64,000 nucleotides of DNA from an uncultured Granulosicoccaceae bacterium (GTDB lineage Bacteria > Pseudomonadota > Gammaproteobacteria > Granulosicoccales > Granulosicoccaceae). The notes under the pieces were generated by a model that worked only from the letters and a program-made list of their open reading frames with translations, was not told the DNA's origin and did not search any database. The DNA is taken from the NCBI GenBank assembly GCA_937922945.1, contig CAKZUP010000004.1, positions 1 through 64,000 of the forward strand, given 5' to 3'. The position numbers and the translations under genes are program-made. Positions 36,079 to 44,994 of the stretch are shown here, in pieces; positions within the stretch are counted from its first letter, which is position 1, and each line of letters starts with the position of its first letter.

Positions 36079-36532
36079 ATGCGCATTTTACGTTGAGATG
36101 CCGAATCCGAGTCGTTTGATCTGTTATTACATTGAACTGTAATCTAGCAAAAATGCGTCGATAGATACTGCTAAAAACGTTGAATTCACAAGGGTTTAGC
36201 GTGAATTTTCAGTCATCTTGTTGTCAAGCTGTGGGTTGGGTCACAAGCAATTCACAATGTGAATCCTCGCAAATTAGCCCGCTGGCATGTCTTTCGATCA
36301 CTTGCCAATCATATCGGCAGGCAATTAACTGAGCTGGAGATGCCACTCAGTATCGGGTTCACATAAGTGTTGAGTACAGGGTGCGTTTAGTCAGCCTCCA
36401 TCGGTAGACAACGAAACCCGATATAAGTTGTTGCCAGATGGGCTGATGCAGGGCAATAATGCGCCTCACCGACATAATCGCCATTCCATTTATTTCTGGT
36501 GGTTTTCGGTATCAATTATCAATGGGTGGTCG
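36079..36532. other. Divergent intergenic region with repeated ATTCAC motif
   Basis: About 450 bases between the DUF1800 gene (minus) and the molybdopterin oxidoreductase (plus). It contains an array of ATTCAC/GTGAAT half-sites at 36183-36264. The frame of the oxidoreductase opens at 36428 but that upstream part is probably untranslated. No other gene is seen. Confidence 0.55.
36183..36264. promoter_or_regulatory. Putative operator array, ATTCAC/GTGAAT half-sites
   Basis: AATTCAC (36183-36189) and GTGAATT (36201-36207) form one inverted pair. A second, perfect 15-bp palindrome ATTCACAATGTGAAT lies at 36250-36264. Four half-sites of one sequence in 82 bases of a divergent region point to a dimeric regulator acting on one or both neighbours. 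Confidence 0.5.
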
Positions 36533-38641
36533 ATGGTGAGTCAGAGAAAAAGATCGGTTTGTCCGCACGATTGTCCCAGTGTTTGTGCACTCGATGTTGA
36601 AGTTCTGGACGAAAAGACCATCGGTCGTGTTTATGGGGCGAAATCACATAGCTATACCGCTGGCGTCATCTGCGCCAAAGTATCACGCTACGCCGAGCGT
36701 GTGCATCACCCAGATCGTTTGCTTTACCCACTTAAGCGCGTCGGCAAACGTGGAGTGGGTATAAGTGAGTATGCACGTATCGGTTGGGATGAAGCGTTGG
36801 AAACCATTGCACATCGCTTCAAGCATATTGCCGATGAGTATGGTGCGCAAGCCATCTGGCCCTATCACTACGCTGGCACCATGGGGTGGATGCAGCGCGA
36901 CGGACTCGATCGATTACGTCATTGTCTGGGCACGTCCCGTCAGCACTCAACGTTCTGTATAACGCTTGCCGATGCTGGATGGAAAGCGGGCACTGGAACC
37001 AAGCGAGGGTCGGATGCTCGCCTGATGCATAAGAGTGAGCTTGTGGTTATTTGGGGTGGTAATCCGGTTAGCACACAAGTGAATGTGATGCATCATGTGA
37101 CCCAGGCTAAACGTGTTTCTGGTGCCAAGCTGGTTGTTATCGATCCCTATCGTACAAAAACGGCTGAAAAAGCGGATATGCATTTGATGCTGAAGCCCGG
37201 CACAGACGCAGCGCTTGCGTGTGCGGTTATTCATGTGTTGTTGGAAGAAGGTTTGGCAGATCGTGATTATCTTGCCAGACACACCGATTTTAGCGATGTC
37301 ACAGAGCAGCACTTTAAAACGCGCACACCGCAATGGGCTGCTGAAATCACTGGATTAACAGAGCAGGAAATTATTGAGTTTGCGCACTTGTACGCTAGCA
37401 CGCGTAAAAGCTTTCTGCGTATCGGCTACGGTTTCACTCGCTCCCGTAATGGCTCAACCAACATGCATGCGATTAGTTGCTTACCCGCGCTTACGGGTGC
37501 CTGGACAGTCGAAGGTGGAGGTGCGCTTTACAGTCAGAGTGGTATGTATGCTCTAAATACTGAGTTGCTACGAGCACTCGATGTACCCCACGAACACACA
37601 CGCGTTTTTGATCAATCCCGTATCGGTCCTGTTTTATGTGGTGATGACAAAGACTTGCAGGACGGTCCACCGGTGAAAGCGCTGTTTATTCAGAACACCA
37701 ACCCGGCAGTGGTAGCGCCGGATACCAATCAGGTATTGAAGGGGTTGGCACGAGAAGACTTATTCACAGTAGTGCATGAGCAGTTCATGACAGACACAGC
37801 GCGATGGGCAGACATAGTATTACCGGCTACCATGTTTTTAGAGCACGACGATATGTATACCGCTGGTGGCCATACCCATATACAGCTTGGGCCGAAGTTA
37901 ATTGATGTACCGGGTGAGTGCAGAAGTAATCATGACGTGTTAAGAGGGTTGTTTAAGCAGTTGGACTTGCATCATCCCGCGAATGATATGAACGAGCGTG
38001 AGCTGATTGAAGCAACCCTGAAAGCATCGGAGCTGCTGCCCGACTTGGCTGAGCTTGAAAAAACGGGCAGTGTCGACTGCGCTTTGCCGTTTGCGTCAGC
38101 AAACTTCAAAGATGGTTTTGAAACCAAAGACAAACGCTTTCATTTTTCACCCGATTGGTCATTATGGGGACCGAACGCTGAAGGTATGCCGGCAATAGCG
38201 GATTTCTGGGATGTGATCGATCAGTCCAATGACACACATCCACTGCGGCTCGTTACCGCCCCTGCGCGGCAGTTTCTCAATACCAGCTTTACAGAAACAC
38301 CAACATCGGTACGCATGGAAAAACAGCCATACCTGTTGATTCATCCAGATGATATAGATCGCTATAACTTGATCGAAGGTAAATTGGTCGTGCTTGGTAA
38401 TGCCTTAGGCGAGGTGCTTATTGAAGCAAAGGCTTTCGATGGGGTTCAACGTGGCACCGTTGTAGTTGAGAGCCTGTGGCCGAATCATCGGTTTGTTGGC
38501 GGAATTGGTATCAATGCGCTGGTGAGTGCGGAGGCAGGAAAGCCGAACGGAGGTGCGGTTTATCATGATACGGCCGTGTGGATTAAGCAATACGCGGGCA
38601 CAGTGCACAATAATGTGCAGAGTGAACCATCCGATGAATAG
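36533..38641 (+). CDS. Molybdopterin oxidoreductase (Mo/W-bis-MGD, 4Fe-4S)
   Basis: About 702 residues. The N-terminus has the 4Fe-4S motif Cys10-x3-Cys14-x3-Cys18, with Cys47 as fourth ligand, followed by the molybdopterin domain (AIWPYHYAGTMGWMQRDGLDRL, VVIWGGNPVSTQVNVMHHV, VVIDPYRTKTAEKADMHLMLKPGTDAALA) and a C-terminal MGD-binding domain (LLIHPDDIDRYNLIEGKLVVLGN). It belongs to the DMSO-reductase superfamily. No Tat signal is seen, so it is likely cytoplasmic. Substrate and partner subunit are unknown. The start at ATG 36533 is preferred over the open frame from 36428 because it places the Cys motif as in homologues. Confidence 0.85.
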   Translation: MVSQRKRSVCPHDCPSVCALDVEVLDEKTIGRVYGAKSHSYTAGVICAKVSRYAERVHHPDRLLYPLKRVGKRGVGISEYARIGWDEALETIAHRFKHIADEYGAQAIWPYHYAGTMGWMQRDGLDRLRHCLGTSRQHSTFCITLADAGWKAGTGTKRGSDARLMHKSELVVIWGGNPVSTQVNVMHHVTQAKRVSGAKLVVIDPYRTKTAEKADMHLMLKPGTDAALACAVIHVLLEEGLADRDYLARHTDFSDVTEQHFKTRTPQWAAEITGLTEQEIIEFAHLYASTRKSFLRIGYGFTRSRNGSTNMHAISCLPALTGAWTVEGGGALYSQSGMYALNTELLRALDVPHEHTRVFDQSRIGPVLCGDDKDLQDGPPVKALFIQNTNPAVVAPDTNQVLKGLAREDLFTVVHEQFMTDTARWADIVLPATMFLEHDDMYTAGGHTHIQLGPKLIDVPGECRSNHDVLRGLFKQLDLHHPANDMNERELIEATLKASELLPDLAELEKTGSVDCALPFASANFKDGFETKDKRFHFSPDWSLWGPNAEGMPAIADFWDVIDQSNDTHPLRLVTAPARQFLNTSFTETPTSVRMEKQPYLLIHPDDIDRYNLIEGKLVVLGNALGEVLIEAKAFDGVQRGTVVVESLWPNHRFVGGIGINALVSAEAGKPNGGAVYHDTAVWIKQYAGTVHNNVQSEPSDE

Positions 38642-38733
38642 CTTCATTGAAATGGCGCATGGTAGTGGGTAGGCCACACTATCAGTGGAACTTACCGCAT
38701 CGCAAATGCACTAATAAGCAAATAACGCTCTGG

Positions 38734-39240
38734 ATGGAAAACATGCAATACGCCAACGCAGCACCGCGTCGCTACAGGCTTCTTACAAGCGCGCTATGTT
38801 TGTTATGCCTGTCTTTTTTGTCGGCTACCAGTTGGGCCGCTGAGCCAGTGTCGAAGTCCAGATTCAAAGGTGTTGCCATTGGTGGCATTGATACGGTGGC
38901 CTATCACTCATTAGAACAAGCGCCTCAAGCCAGCGCTATCAAAGGCAAGAAGGCATTTGAGGTTGAGTATAAAGGCGCTAAATGGCAGTTTGCTGATCAG
39001 GCCAGTGCCGATGCTTTCGCTGCAGAGCCAGCAAAGTACTCACCTGCTTACAACGGTCATTGTGCTAATGCGTTAAGCCTTGATAAGGGCCTATTGAAAA
39101 CCGATGGTACGCACTGGGAAATCTTCGGCGACAAGTTGTATCTTTTTTATGCGGCTAAAGGCCGGGTGCGCTGGATGGATGGCAATTGGGAAGCATATAA
39201 AGTGAAAGCAGATTCAGCATGGAACCAATTGATTAATTGA
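38734..39240 (+). CDS. Exported YHS-domain protein
   Basis: About 168 residues. A signal peptide (LLTSALCLLCLSFLSATSWAA) precedes a YHS-type domain: VAIGGIDTVAYHSLEQAPQASAIKGKKAFEVEYKGAKWQFADQASADAFAAEPAKYSPAYNGHCANAL. YHS domains are associated with copper and other metal handling, but the canonical Cys pair is not complete here. The frame opens at 38647; ATG 38734 (or 38743) gives the best signal peptide. It follows the molybdopterin oxidoreductase by about 90 bases. Confidence 0.82.
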   Translation: MENMQYANAAPRRYRLLTSALCLLCLSFLSATSWAAEPVSKSRFKGVAIGGIDTVAYHSLEQAPQASAIKGKKAFEVEYKGAKWQFADQASADAFAAEPAKYSPAYNGHCANALSLDKGLLKTDGTHWEIFGDKLYLFYAAKGRVRWMDGNWEAYKVKADSAWNQLIN

Positions 39241-39294
39241 TGTTGATCATTTAATGTTGATTAAGGGAAGCCGAGTTGGCCATCTTTTTGATCT

Positions 39295-40374
39295 TCATCC
39301 GTTTTTCTTTTTCTGACGAATCTCCCGCCACCACAGTAACAGTAGCGTAATAAAGGTTAGCGGTATCACGAAGCTCAGCATTGCCGTGTGCATGAGCTCT
39401 ACTGATTCCTGACTGTGTGAGGCGACGATCAGGTACGTGGTGTAAGCAATATAGAATAGAAAAAACACGAACCCTTCCCAGCGCGCTATTAAATGCCCTG
39501 TTGCAAATATGGGTAAGCAGGCAACTGTTGCAGCCAGCATCACTGGTAAATCAAATTGAATAAGTGCAGGATCAACGCTTAGGCCTGACGGTGAAAAAAT
39601 CGCGGCTGCGCCTGTGACAACCAATATGTTGAACAAGCAGCTGCCAACGACATTGCCCACCGCCATATCGCGAAACCCGCGCATTGCAGCGACTACCGTT
39701 GTCGCGATTTCAGGCAGCGACGTGCCAATTGAAATAACGGTTAGGCCGATTAGCAATTCACTGACACCCAGCCAGCGCGCAATTTCCACGGCGCTTTTAA
39801 CCAGCATGTCGGCACCGCCAATAAGCATGGCAAGGCCAACAATAACCAACAGTAATGAAATCCCCGGGTGCCGATTATCTGAAAATTCTTCATCGGGTGA
39901 GAATTCTTTTTCTGCAGCGGCATCACGGCGTGCGGTGAAGATGGTGAACACGGTGTATATGATGCTGCCCGCGAAAAGCACGGCGCCTTCTATGACGCTT
40001 ATGCCGCCGTTATAAGCAAAGATCATCAGCAGCACCGACACGGCAATAAGGATGGGTACATCGGTACGCACGATACGACTACCCACAATAAGCGGCGTGA
40101 TCATTGCGGCCAATCCAAGTATGAGCAATATGTTCAAGATATTGCTACCCACAATATTGCCCAGCGCGATATCCGGCTGGCCTGCCATTGATGACTGTAT
40201 TGCAACAGCCAATTCTGGTGCACTTGTGCCAAATGCGACAACGGTTAATCCGATAACGATGGGTGGAATACCAAAGCGAGTGGCCAGCTCCGCGGCTCCT
40301 CGAACCATGATTTCGGCACCGGCAACCAGCAGAACGAAGCCCAGTAGAGTTTGCAGCAGTAGCAATACATTCAT
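39295..40374 (-). CDS. Calcium/sodium antiporter (CaCA family, YrbG-like)
   Basis: 359 residues with about ten membrane helices and the two inverted alpha-repeat motifs of the family: GTSAPELAVAIQSSMAGQPDIALGNIVGSNILNILLILG near the N-terminus and GTSLPEIATTVVAAMRGFRDMAVGNVVGSCLFNILVVTG later. The paired Glu residues of these motifs bind the cation. It exchanges Na+ or H+ for Ca2+ at the inner membrane. A cytoplasmic loop with AEKEFSPDEEFSDN lies between the halves. Downstream of the phoX gene with a stem-loop between. Confidence 0.92.
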   Translation of the reverse strand: MNVLLLLQTLLGFVLLVAGAEIMVRGAAELATRFGIPPIVIGLTVVAFGTSAPELAVAIQSSMAGQPDIALGNIVGSNILNILLILGLAAMITPLIVGSRIVRTDVPILIAVSVLLMIFAYNGGISVIEGAVLFAGSIIYTVFTIFTARRDAAAEKEFSPDEEFSDNRHPGISLLLVIVGLAMLIGGADMLVKSAVEIARWLGVSELLIGLTVISIGTSLPEIATTVVAAMRGFRDMAVGNVVGSCLFNILVVTGAAAIFSPSGLSVDPALIQFDLPVMLAATVACLPIFATGHLIARWEGFVFFLFYIAYTTYLIVASHSQESVELMHTAMLSFVIPLTFITLLLLWWREIRQKKKNG

Positions 40375-40553
40375 GAAGTGAGAATCGCCGTAGTGTAATC
40401 GTATTGTGTAGGCAGGGTGTTGGCCTGTGCAGTGGCTATTTTACCGCACTTATCTTACCGCACTCGTAGTGGGAAAGTGATGCAATCTGCATGGAGGAAA
40501 AGAAACGAAGACCCATATGGGCGCTGTTTTGGAACACGATTTGTATCTGATTG

Positions 40554-40585
40554 CCGAGGTGCTCGCGGGAATGCGAGTACCTCGG
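40554..40585 (-). terminator. Strong stem-loop downstream of PhoX
   Basis: CCGAGGTGCTCGC (40554-40566) and GCGAGTACCTCGG (40573-40585) pair over 13 positions with one G-T, around a 6-base loop. It lies 36 bases after the phoX stop on the minus strand. No T-run follows, so termination may need Rho, or it may protect the mRNA end. Confidence 0.55.
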
Positions 40586-40621
40586 GTCTGTCTGCTATAC
40601 CGAGTGTCGATATAGGCTGTT

Positions 40622-42517
40622 TTATCCCATTAGTCCGTTGTCATCGCGTCGAATAGCTATTACAGCAGAGCGTGGTACGGCATCGCCACCTTCCGGCCAA
40701 TGACTGTTGCCGCGCTCACCAGGGTGTTGTATGCCAACGAACATGGTGCGCTTGTCGGGGCTCCAAGTCATGCCCGTAACTTCGCACTCGTTCGGTCCTA
40801 CCAGGAATCGACGAAGCTCTCCGGTATTCGGATCGCCAGCCAGCATTTGATTGTTGCCATGGCCTTCAAATTGTTCGGCATTGGAATAGTTGCCGTCGGT
40901 TTGAATCCACAAGATACCATTTGAATCGAACTTCAACCCATCGGGTGAGTTGAACATATTGGCTTCTGTGACGTTGGCAGAGCCTGCGTATGCATCGCTA
41001 TGAATTTTAGGATTACCGGCCATAACAAATAGATTCCAGGCAAAACCATTATTGGTGTGATCGCCACCATTAGGTTGCCAGCGAACAACTTGCCCGTAAT
41101 GATTCTCCTCTCTTGGGTTAGGCCCGCTAGCGGGTGTTAAGTCGCCACCTGCATTGGGTTTGATGCCACGGTTCTTGTTGTTGGTAAGCGCACAATATAC
41201 CTCTGGTGCACGTGGATTCGCCGCAACCCATTCCGGGCGGTCCATGGTGGTAGCACCTACCGTTGATGCCGCGATGCGAGCGTGTATGCAAACGTCTGCC
41301 ATAGACGCCATGCCCGTTGTTTCAGGGTTCAGTTCCAGCCATTCGCCTGCGCCTGTGTCGTGAAATTTGGCCACGTAGAGTTTACCGTCGTCAAGCAGTG
41401 AATCGGTTTCAGCGCCTGGTGCAAATACGCCGTTCGAGACATATCGGTACAGGAATTCGCCACGTTCATCGTCGCCCATATAAACAACGATACGTCCGTC
41501 TCTATTGACGACAACCTCAGCATTTTCATGTTTGAATCGGCCCAGCGCCGTGCGTTTTTTCGGTGCAGCATCCGGGTTGCGTGGATCGACTTCGACTACA
41601 TAACCAAATCGATTCGGCTCATTTGGATTCATCGCAACATCGAAACGATCGTCGATGGTTGCCCAACCATAACCCCAGTCTTTTGCCGATAAGCCATAAC
41701 GTTTCAGTTCTGGAGATACTTTGTGTTCTTCATCTGCAGCCGAAAAATAGCCGTTGAAGTTTTCTTCGCACGCCAGATAAGTGCCCCACGGAGTTCTGCC
41801 GTTACCGCAGTTATTGAACGTGCCAAGTGGTGTTGTTCCGGCTGGGTCGGCACTGGTCTTAACCAGGTCGTGGCCAGCGGCGGGGCCGGTTAATTCCATT
41901 GGTGTGTCTGGCGTTACGCGGCGGTTGTAAGGGCTGTCTTTAACAATACCCCATTCACCGTTTTCATCTTCTGCGATTTCTACGACGGTAAGACCTTGTG
42001 CCATTTTGCCTTTGAGAACATCGTCGTCATTCGCGAACTTGCCTTCCTCGCGATTGCCCCAGATAATCTTTCGGTTGGTGTATTCATTATTCACCACCAT
42101 AATGGTTTTATCGCCGTGAGCGAAAACTTCCATACCGTCAATATTATCGCCGAATGCCTTTTCCTGGCTCGCACCGTCTCCTCGCGTGGCGTGGTCGAAG
42201 TCGACGCCATCTGACCAGAGTGGGTCACCCCATCGCGTAACGACTTTTGCAGTGTAGCCATCGGGAACGGTGATATCGTCGAGGGTGTTGGCATCAATGT
42301 GTTTAAACGCGAACCGATCGGCTGCTGCAACGGCTTCTTCAGGGGATAGGGCTGCGATAGAACCCAACGTAGCGACACTGCCGACTGCCATGACACTTTT
42401 CAGCAATCCTCGGCGTGTAATGGCCACTTCCAGTATTTTATCGAAATCGTTTTCTTCTGGCTTGGGGTTGATCTGTTCATCGAAATCGTCGAACGAGATT
42501 TCATCGTACTTATCCAT
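40622..42517 (-). CDS. phoX: PhoX-family phosphatase (DUF839)
   Basis: 631 residues. The N-terminus is an acidic segment followed by a Tat signal (TRRGLLKSVMAVGSVATLGS; twin Arg near 35-36). The body is a beta-propeller of the PhoX type: GNGRTPWGTYLACEENFNGYF, NRDGRIVVYMGDDERGEFLYRYVS, DGLKFDSNGILWIQTDGN, and GEL/RRFLVGPNECEVTG. PhoX enzymes are exported Ca/Fe-dependent alkaline phosphatases that release phosphate from organic esters. A PHO box upstream supports a role in phosphate starvation. The ribosome-binding site AGGAGA precedes the ATG. Confidence 0.9.
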   Translation of the reverse strand: MDKYDEISFDDFDEQINPKPEENDFDKILEVAITRRGLLKSVMAVGSVATLGSIAALSPEEAVAAADRFAFKHIDANTLDDITVPDGYTAKVVTRWGDPLWSDGVDFDHATRGDGASQEKAFGDNIDGMEVFAHGDKTIMVVNNEYTNRKIIWGNREEGKFANDDDVLKGKMAQGLTVVEIAEDENGEWGIVKDSPYNRRVTPDTPMELTGPAAGHDLVKTSADPAGTTPLGTFNNCGNGRTPWGTYLACEENFNGYFSAADEEHKVSPELKRYGLSAKDWGYGWATIDDRFDVAMNPNEPNRFGYVVEVDPRNPDAAPKKRTALGRFKHENAEVVVNRDGRIVVYMGDDERGEFLYRYVSNGVFAPGAETDSLLDDGKLYVAKFHDTGAGEWLELNPETTGMASMADVCIHARIAASTVGATTMDRPEWVAANPRAPEVYCALTNNKNRGIKPNAGGDLTPASGPNPREENHYGQVVRWQPNGGDHTNNGFAWNLFVMAGNPKIHSDAYAGSANVTEANMFNSPDGLKFDSNGILWIQTDGNYSNAEQFEGHGNNQMLAGDPNTGELRRFLVGPNECEVTGMTWSPDKRTMFVGIQHPGERGNSHWPEGGDAVPRSAVIAIRRDDNGLMG

Positions 42518-42572
42518 GCAATTCTCCTGGGTGGGTTTGTTCGTAGTGTTGTTGGGATCCTATAAGCTTTTG

Positions 42573-42590
42573 ATGACAGTGTTATGAAAA
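42573..42590 (-). promoter_or_regulatory. PHO box upstream of phoX
   Basis: Read on the minus strand, TTTTCATAACACTGTCAT matches the PHO box CTGTCATAAAACTGTCAT at 15 of 18 positions. The downstream half-site CTGTCAT is perfect. It lies about 55 bases upstream of the phoX start, and TATAGG, a -10 candidate, follows at 42564-42559. This is the expected geometry for PhoB activation. Confidence 0.72.
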
Positions 42591-42718
42591 CAGAGCTTGA
42601 ATCATATCGCTACGAATGGCGACAACGCAAGCACCGAACAAGGTTAGTTCAAGCAGGGAGTTAGCAGGCGCACCAGGGCTGAGCTTCAACCCGCGAAGAG
42701 GCGTAACACCACGGTAGA

Positions 42719-42746
42719 CAAGGTGTTGGCATAGTGCAACACCTTG
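42719..42746 (-). terminator. Stem-loop after the galactoside ABC permease genes
   Basis: CAAGGTGTTG (42719-42728) and CAACACCTTG (42737-42746) form a perfect 10-bp stem around an 8-base loop, 8 bases after the permease stop on the minus strand. No T-run follows. It probably marks the end of the ABC transporter transcript before the separately controlled phoX gene. Confidence 0.55.
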
Positions 42747-42753
42747 AATTCAA

Positions 42754-43605
42754 TCAACCTTTGGTCGCACCTAGCGTAAGGCCTGCGATAAAGTGTTTTT
42801 GCATCAAGAAAAACATGAGTACCGGAGGCATAGCGGCTAACAGAGAGGCGGCAGATACCAGATGCCACTGTTGTACGAATTCGCCGTTCAGCGTCCGCAC
42901 GCCAACCGTAATAGGCAGGCTTGAATCTTCTTGCAGCAGAACGGTCGCCCAGAAAAAGTCGTTCCAGATGAACGTGAAAATAAGCACGCAGAGTGCAGCT
43001 ATGGCAGGTTTTACCAGTGGTAGTACCAGATACCAGAAAATCTTGAATTCCCCAACACCTTCCAGCCGCGCCGATTCGATGAGTTCGTACGGCAATGCTT
43101 TTATAAAGTTACGCATAAACAGCGTACAAAAACCTGTTTGGAACGCGGCGTGGAACAGTACCAGACCCGGTACAGTGTTGATGATCTCCATTTTTACCGA
43201 GATATCCACCACCGGCAGCATCAGAATTTGAAATGGGACAAAATTACCCGCTACAAACAAGAAAAACAAAGGCAAAGCCCATTTGAACCGGTATATCGCG
43301 AGTGCATAGCCCGTTAAGCAAGCCAGACCCACGGATAAAACCATGGACGGTACTGCGATTAGCAGCGTATTAATGAGATATTGCAGTGCATTGGTTTTGG
43401 CAAACACTTCACCATAATTCTGAAACAGTTGGAACGAGCTGGGAAAACCGAACACGTTACCAACGGCAATATCAGATGCAGGCCGGATGGATGTCATGAA
43501 GATGGCCAGCAAGGGTAACAGCCAGAAAAACAAAGCGATTGGAAGCGCAAGCTTGTAAGCCCATTGTTTGCCGGATGTAGATTTCTCAATTGGTGTAGGA
43601 AACAT
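42754..43605 (-). CDS. Sugar ABC transporter permease (MalG type)
   Basis: About 283 residues with six membrane helices and the EAA loop (ESARLEGVGEFKIFWYLVLPLVKPA) of binding-protein-dependent permeases. The C-terminal half matches MalG-class sugar permeases. The start is ATG 43605: its first base overlaps the upstream permease stop by one base, with a GGAGG ribosome-binding site 8 bases before. Works with the other permease, the binding protein at 44995 and the ATPase at 53830. Confidence 0.9.
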   Translation of the reverse strand: MFPTPIEKSTSGKQWAYKLALPIALFFWLLPLLAIFMTSIRPASDIAVGNVFGFPSSFQLFQNYGEVFAKTNALQYLINTLLIAVPSMVLSVGLACLTGYALAIYRFKWALPLFFLFVAGNFVPFQILMLPVVDISVKMEIINTVPGLVLFHAAFQTGFCTLFMRNFIKALPYELIESARLEGVGEFKIFWYLVLPLVKPAIAALCVLIFTFIWNDFFWATVLLQEDSSLPITVGVRTLNGEFVQQWHLVSAASLLAAMPPVLMFFLMQKHFIAGLTLGATKG

Positions 43606-44795
43606 TATTTGGCCTCCTTTTCGTCTTGATACATTCGCCACAAGAAATAACTGATGTAGACCAGCATTATCAGGAATAGCACTGTGGCAATTGCAGAGCC
43701 ATAACCATAACGGCCAACACCCTCGCCAACAGCCTGATCGTACATATAGTAAGCCAGTACGTTGGTTGAACCGAATGGGCCACCCTGTGTCATGGTGGCG
43801 ATCATGTCAAACGAACGTAGTGCTCCAATGACAGTAACAACAACTGCAATGAACGTGGCTGGTTTTAGTTGTGGCAGTACAACATACCAAAGCATTTTCC
43901 AGCCCTTCGCACCGTCGAGTTGTCCGGCTTCAATCTGATCTGGAGAAACGTTGTTCAAGCCAGTTAGATACAGAATCATGCAGTAAGCAATTTGCGGCCA
44001 TAGGCCGGCGGCAATTATTCCGTAAGTAGCGGTATGTTCATTTCCGAGTATGGAGGGTGGATCGACTGAGCAAACCCGCGTTAGATTGCCCATAATGTTT
44101 TCTTTTGTTTCGCAGAAAAACCAACTCCAGAATTCACTCAGTAACCCGAACTCCGGATTGTATGCCCAGGTAAAAATCAAGCCCACAACCACTTGAGAAA
44201 TTACAAACGGGAAGAAGAACAGTGATTTATAAATTCGGATGCCTCTAACTGTCTGGTTTAAAAATAACGCGATAAAGAGGCCGATTGGAACGGCTAGCAT
44301 GTACAGTACAAGCCAAAGAATATTGTTCTTTAATGAGGTATAAAAGTTCGGGTCGTCCAGTAAAATTTTATAGTTATGCAAGCCGACCCATTCACCGGTC
44401 CAGTTTCCATCAATATCGTACAAACCATCCCACTTGGTAAACGAGTAGGACATGGACTGGAATATCGGGATAATCACGTAGATCATGAACAATCCAAGCC
44501 CTAGAGCCAGGAAGAGCCACGGAGCCCATTCAACTTTGTTCCGTTTATAAACCGAAAGGCCAGTAACAAGATACAAGGCTGCACCGATAGCAATAATAAC
44601 AACCACCAAACGTACAAAAAAGGTAGGGACTCGGGCATGCATACGTTGCGTGTAACCGAGTAATTCCTGCACCATCGCAGTGTTGACAACGAAATAGAGA
44701 ATGAACAGACAGGTGGCCAGAATTATACCGGCTATGGCTACTTGTGTGCTGGAAGTGGCGAATCGATCGTGGCTATCAAATTCAGTCGTGGCCAT
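43605..44795 (-). CDS. Sugar ABC transporter permease (MalF type)
   Basis: 396 residues, longer than usual because of two extra N-terminal helices (about 17-36 and 60-80) before the MalF-type core of six helices. The EAA loop is EAGQLDGAKGWKMLWYVVLPQLKPA. A periplasmic loop around residues 225-250 carries ETKENIMGNLTRVCSVDPPS. It pairs with the MalG-type permease, which it overlaps by one base, to form the channel of the galactoside importer. Confidence 0.9.
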   Translation of the reverse strand: MATTEFDSHDRFATSSTQVAIAGIILATCLFILYFVVNTAMVQELLGYTQRMHARVPTFFVRLVVVIIAIGAALYLVTGLSVYKRNKVEWAPWLFLALGLGLFMIYVIIPIFQSMSYSFTKWDGLYDIDGNWTGEWVGLHNYKILLDDPNFYTSLKNNILWLVLYMLAVPIGLFIALFLNQTVRGIRIYKSLFFFPFVISQVVVGLIFTWAYNPEFGLLSEFWSWFFCETKENIMGNLTRVCSVDPPSILGNEHTATYGIIAAGLWPQIAYCMILYLTGLNNVSPDQIEAGQLDGAKGWKMLWYVVLPQLKPATFIAVVVTVIGALRSFDMIATMTQGGPFGSTNVLAYYMYDQAVGEGVGRYGYGSAIATVLFLIMLVYISYFLWRMYQDEKEAK

Positions 44796-44898
44796 GGCAT
44801 CTCTAACCTAAGATTTAGTTGCTGATACTCGATACATTCTGTAGCAATGCGTGCGATAAGAGCCGGCCTGGCTGGCCGACTCCTTCGATGTCGATACA

Positions 44899-44938
44899 AC
44901 GATGTAAAAAAACGATGTAGAAAAACGATGCCAAAAAA
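44899..44938 (-). repeat. Three short AACGATG-poly(A) repeats
   Basis: AACGATGTAAAAA-type units occur three times with about 14-base spacing just beside the terminator stem. On the minus strand each gives a T-run, so termination past the binding-protein gene could use successive U-tracts. Confidence 0.6.
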
Positions 44939-44968
44939 GCGTTCTCAAGCAAGTGTGTCTGAGAACGC
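44933..44968 (-). terminator. Intra-operon terminator between binding protein and permeases
   Basis: On the minus strand GCGTTCTCA (44968-44960) pairs with TGAGAACGC (44947-44939) around a 12-base loop, and TTTTTT follows at once (44938-44933). It lies 26 bases after the binding-protein stop and before the permease genes. It is an intrinsic terminator likely to allow partial readthrough. Confidence 0.82.
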
Positions 44969-44994
44969 CTTGGTGTCAAACGTTAGGTACCAGC

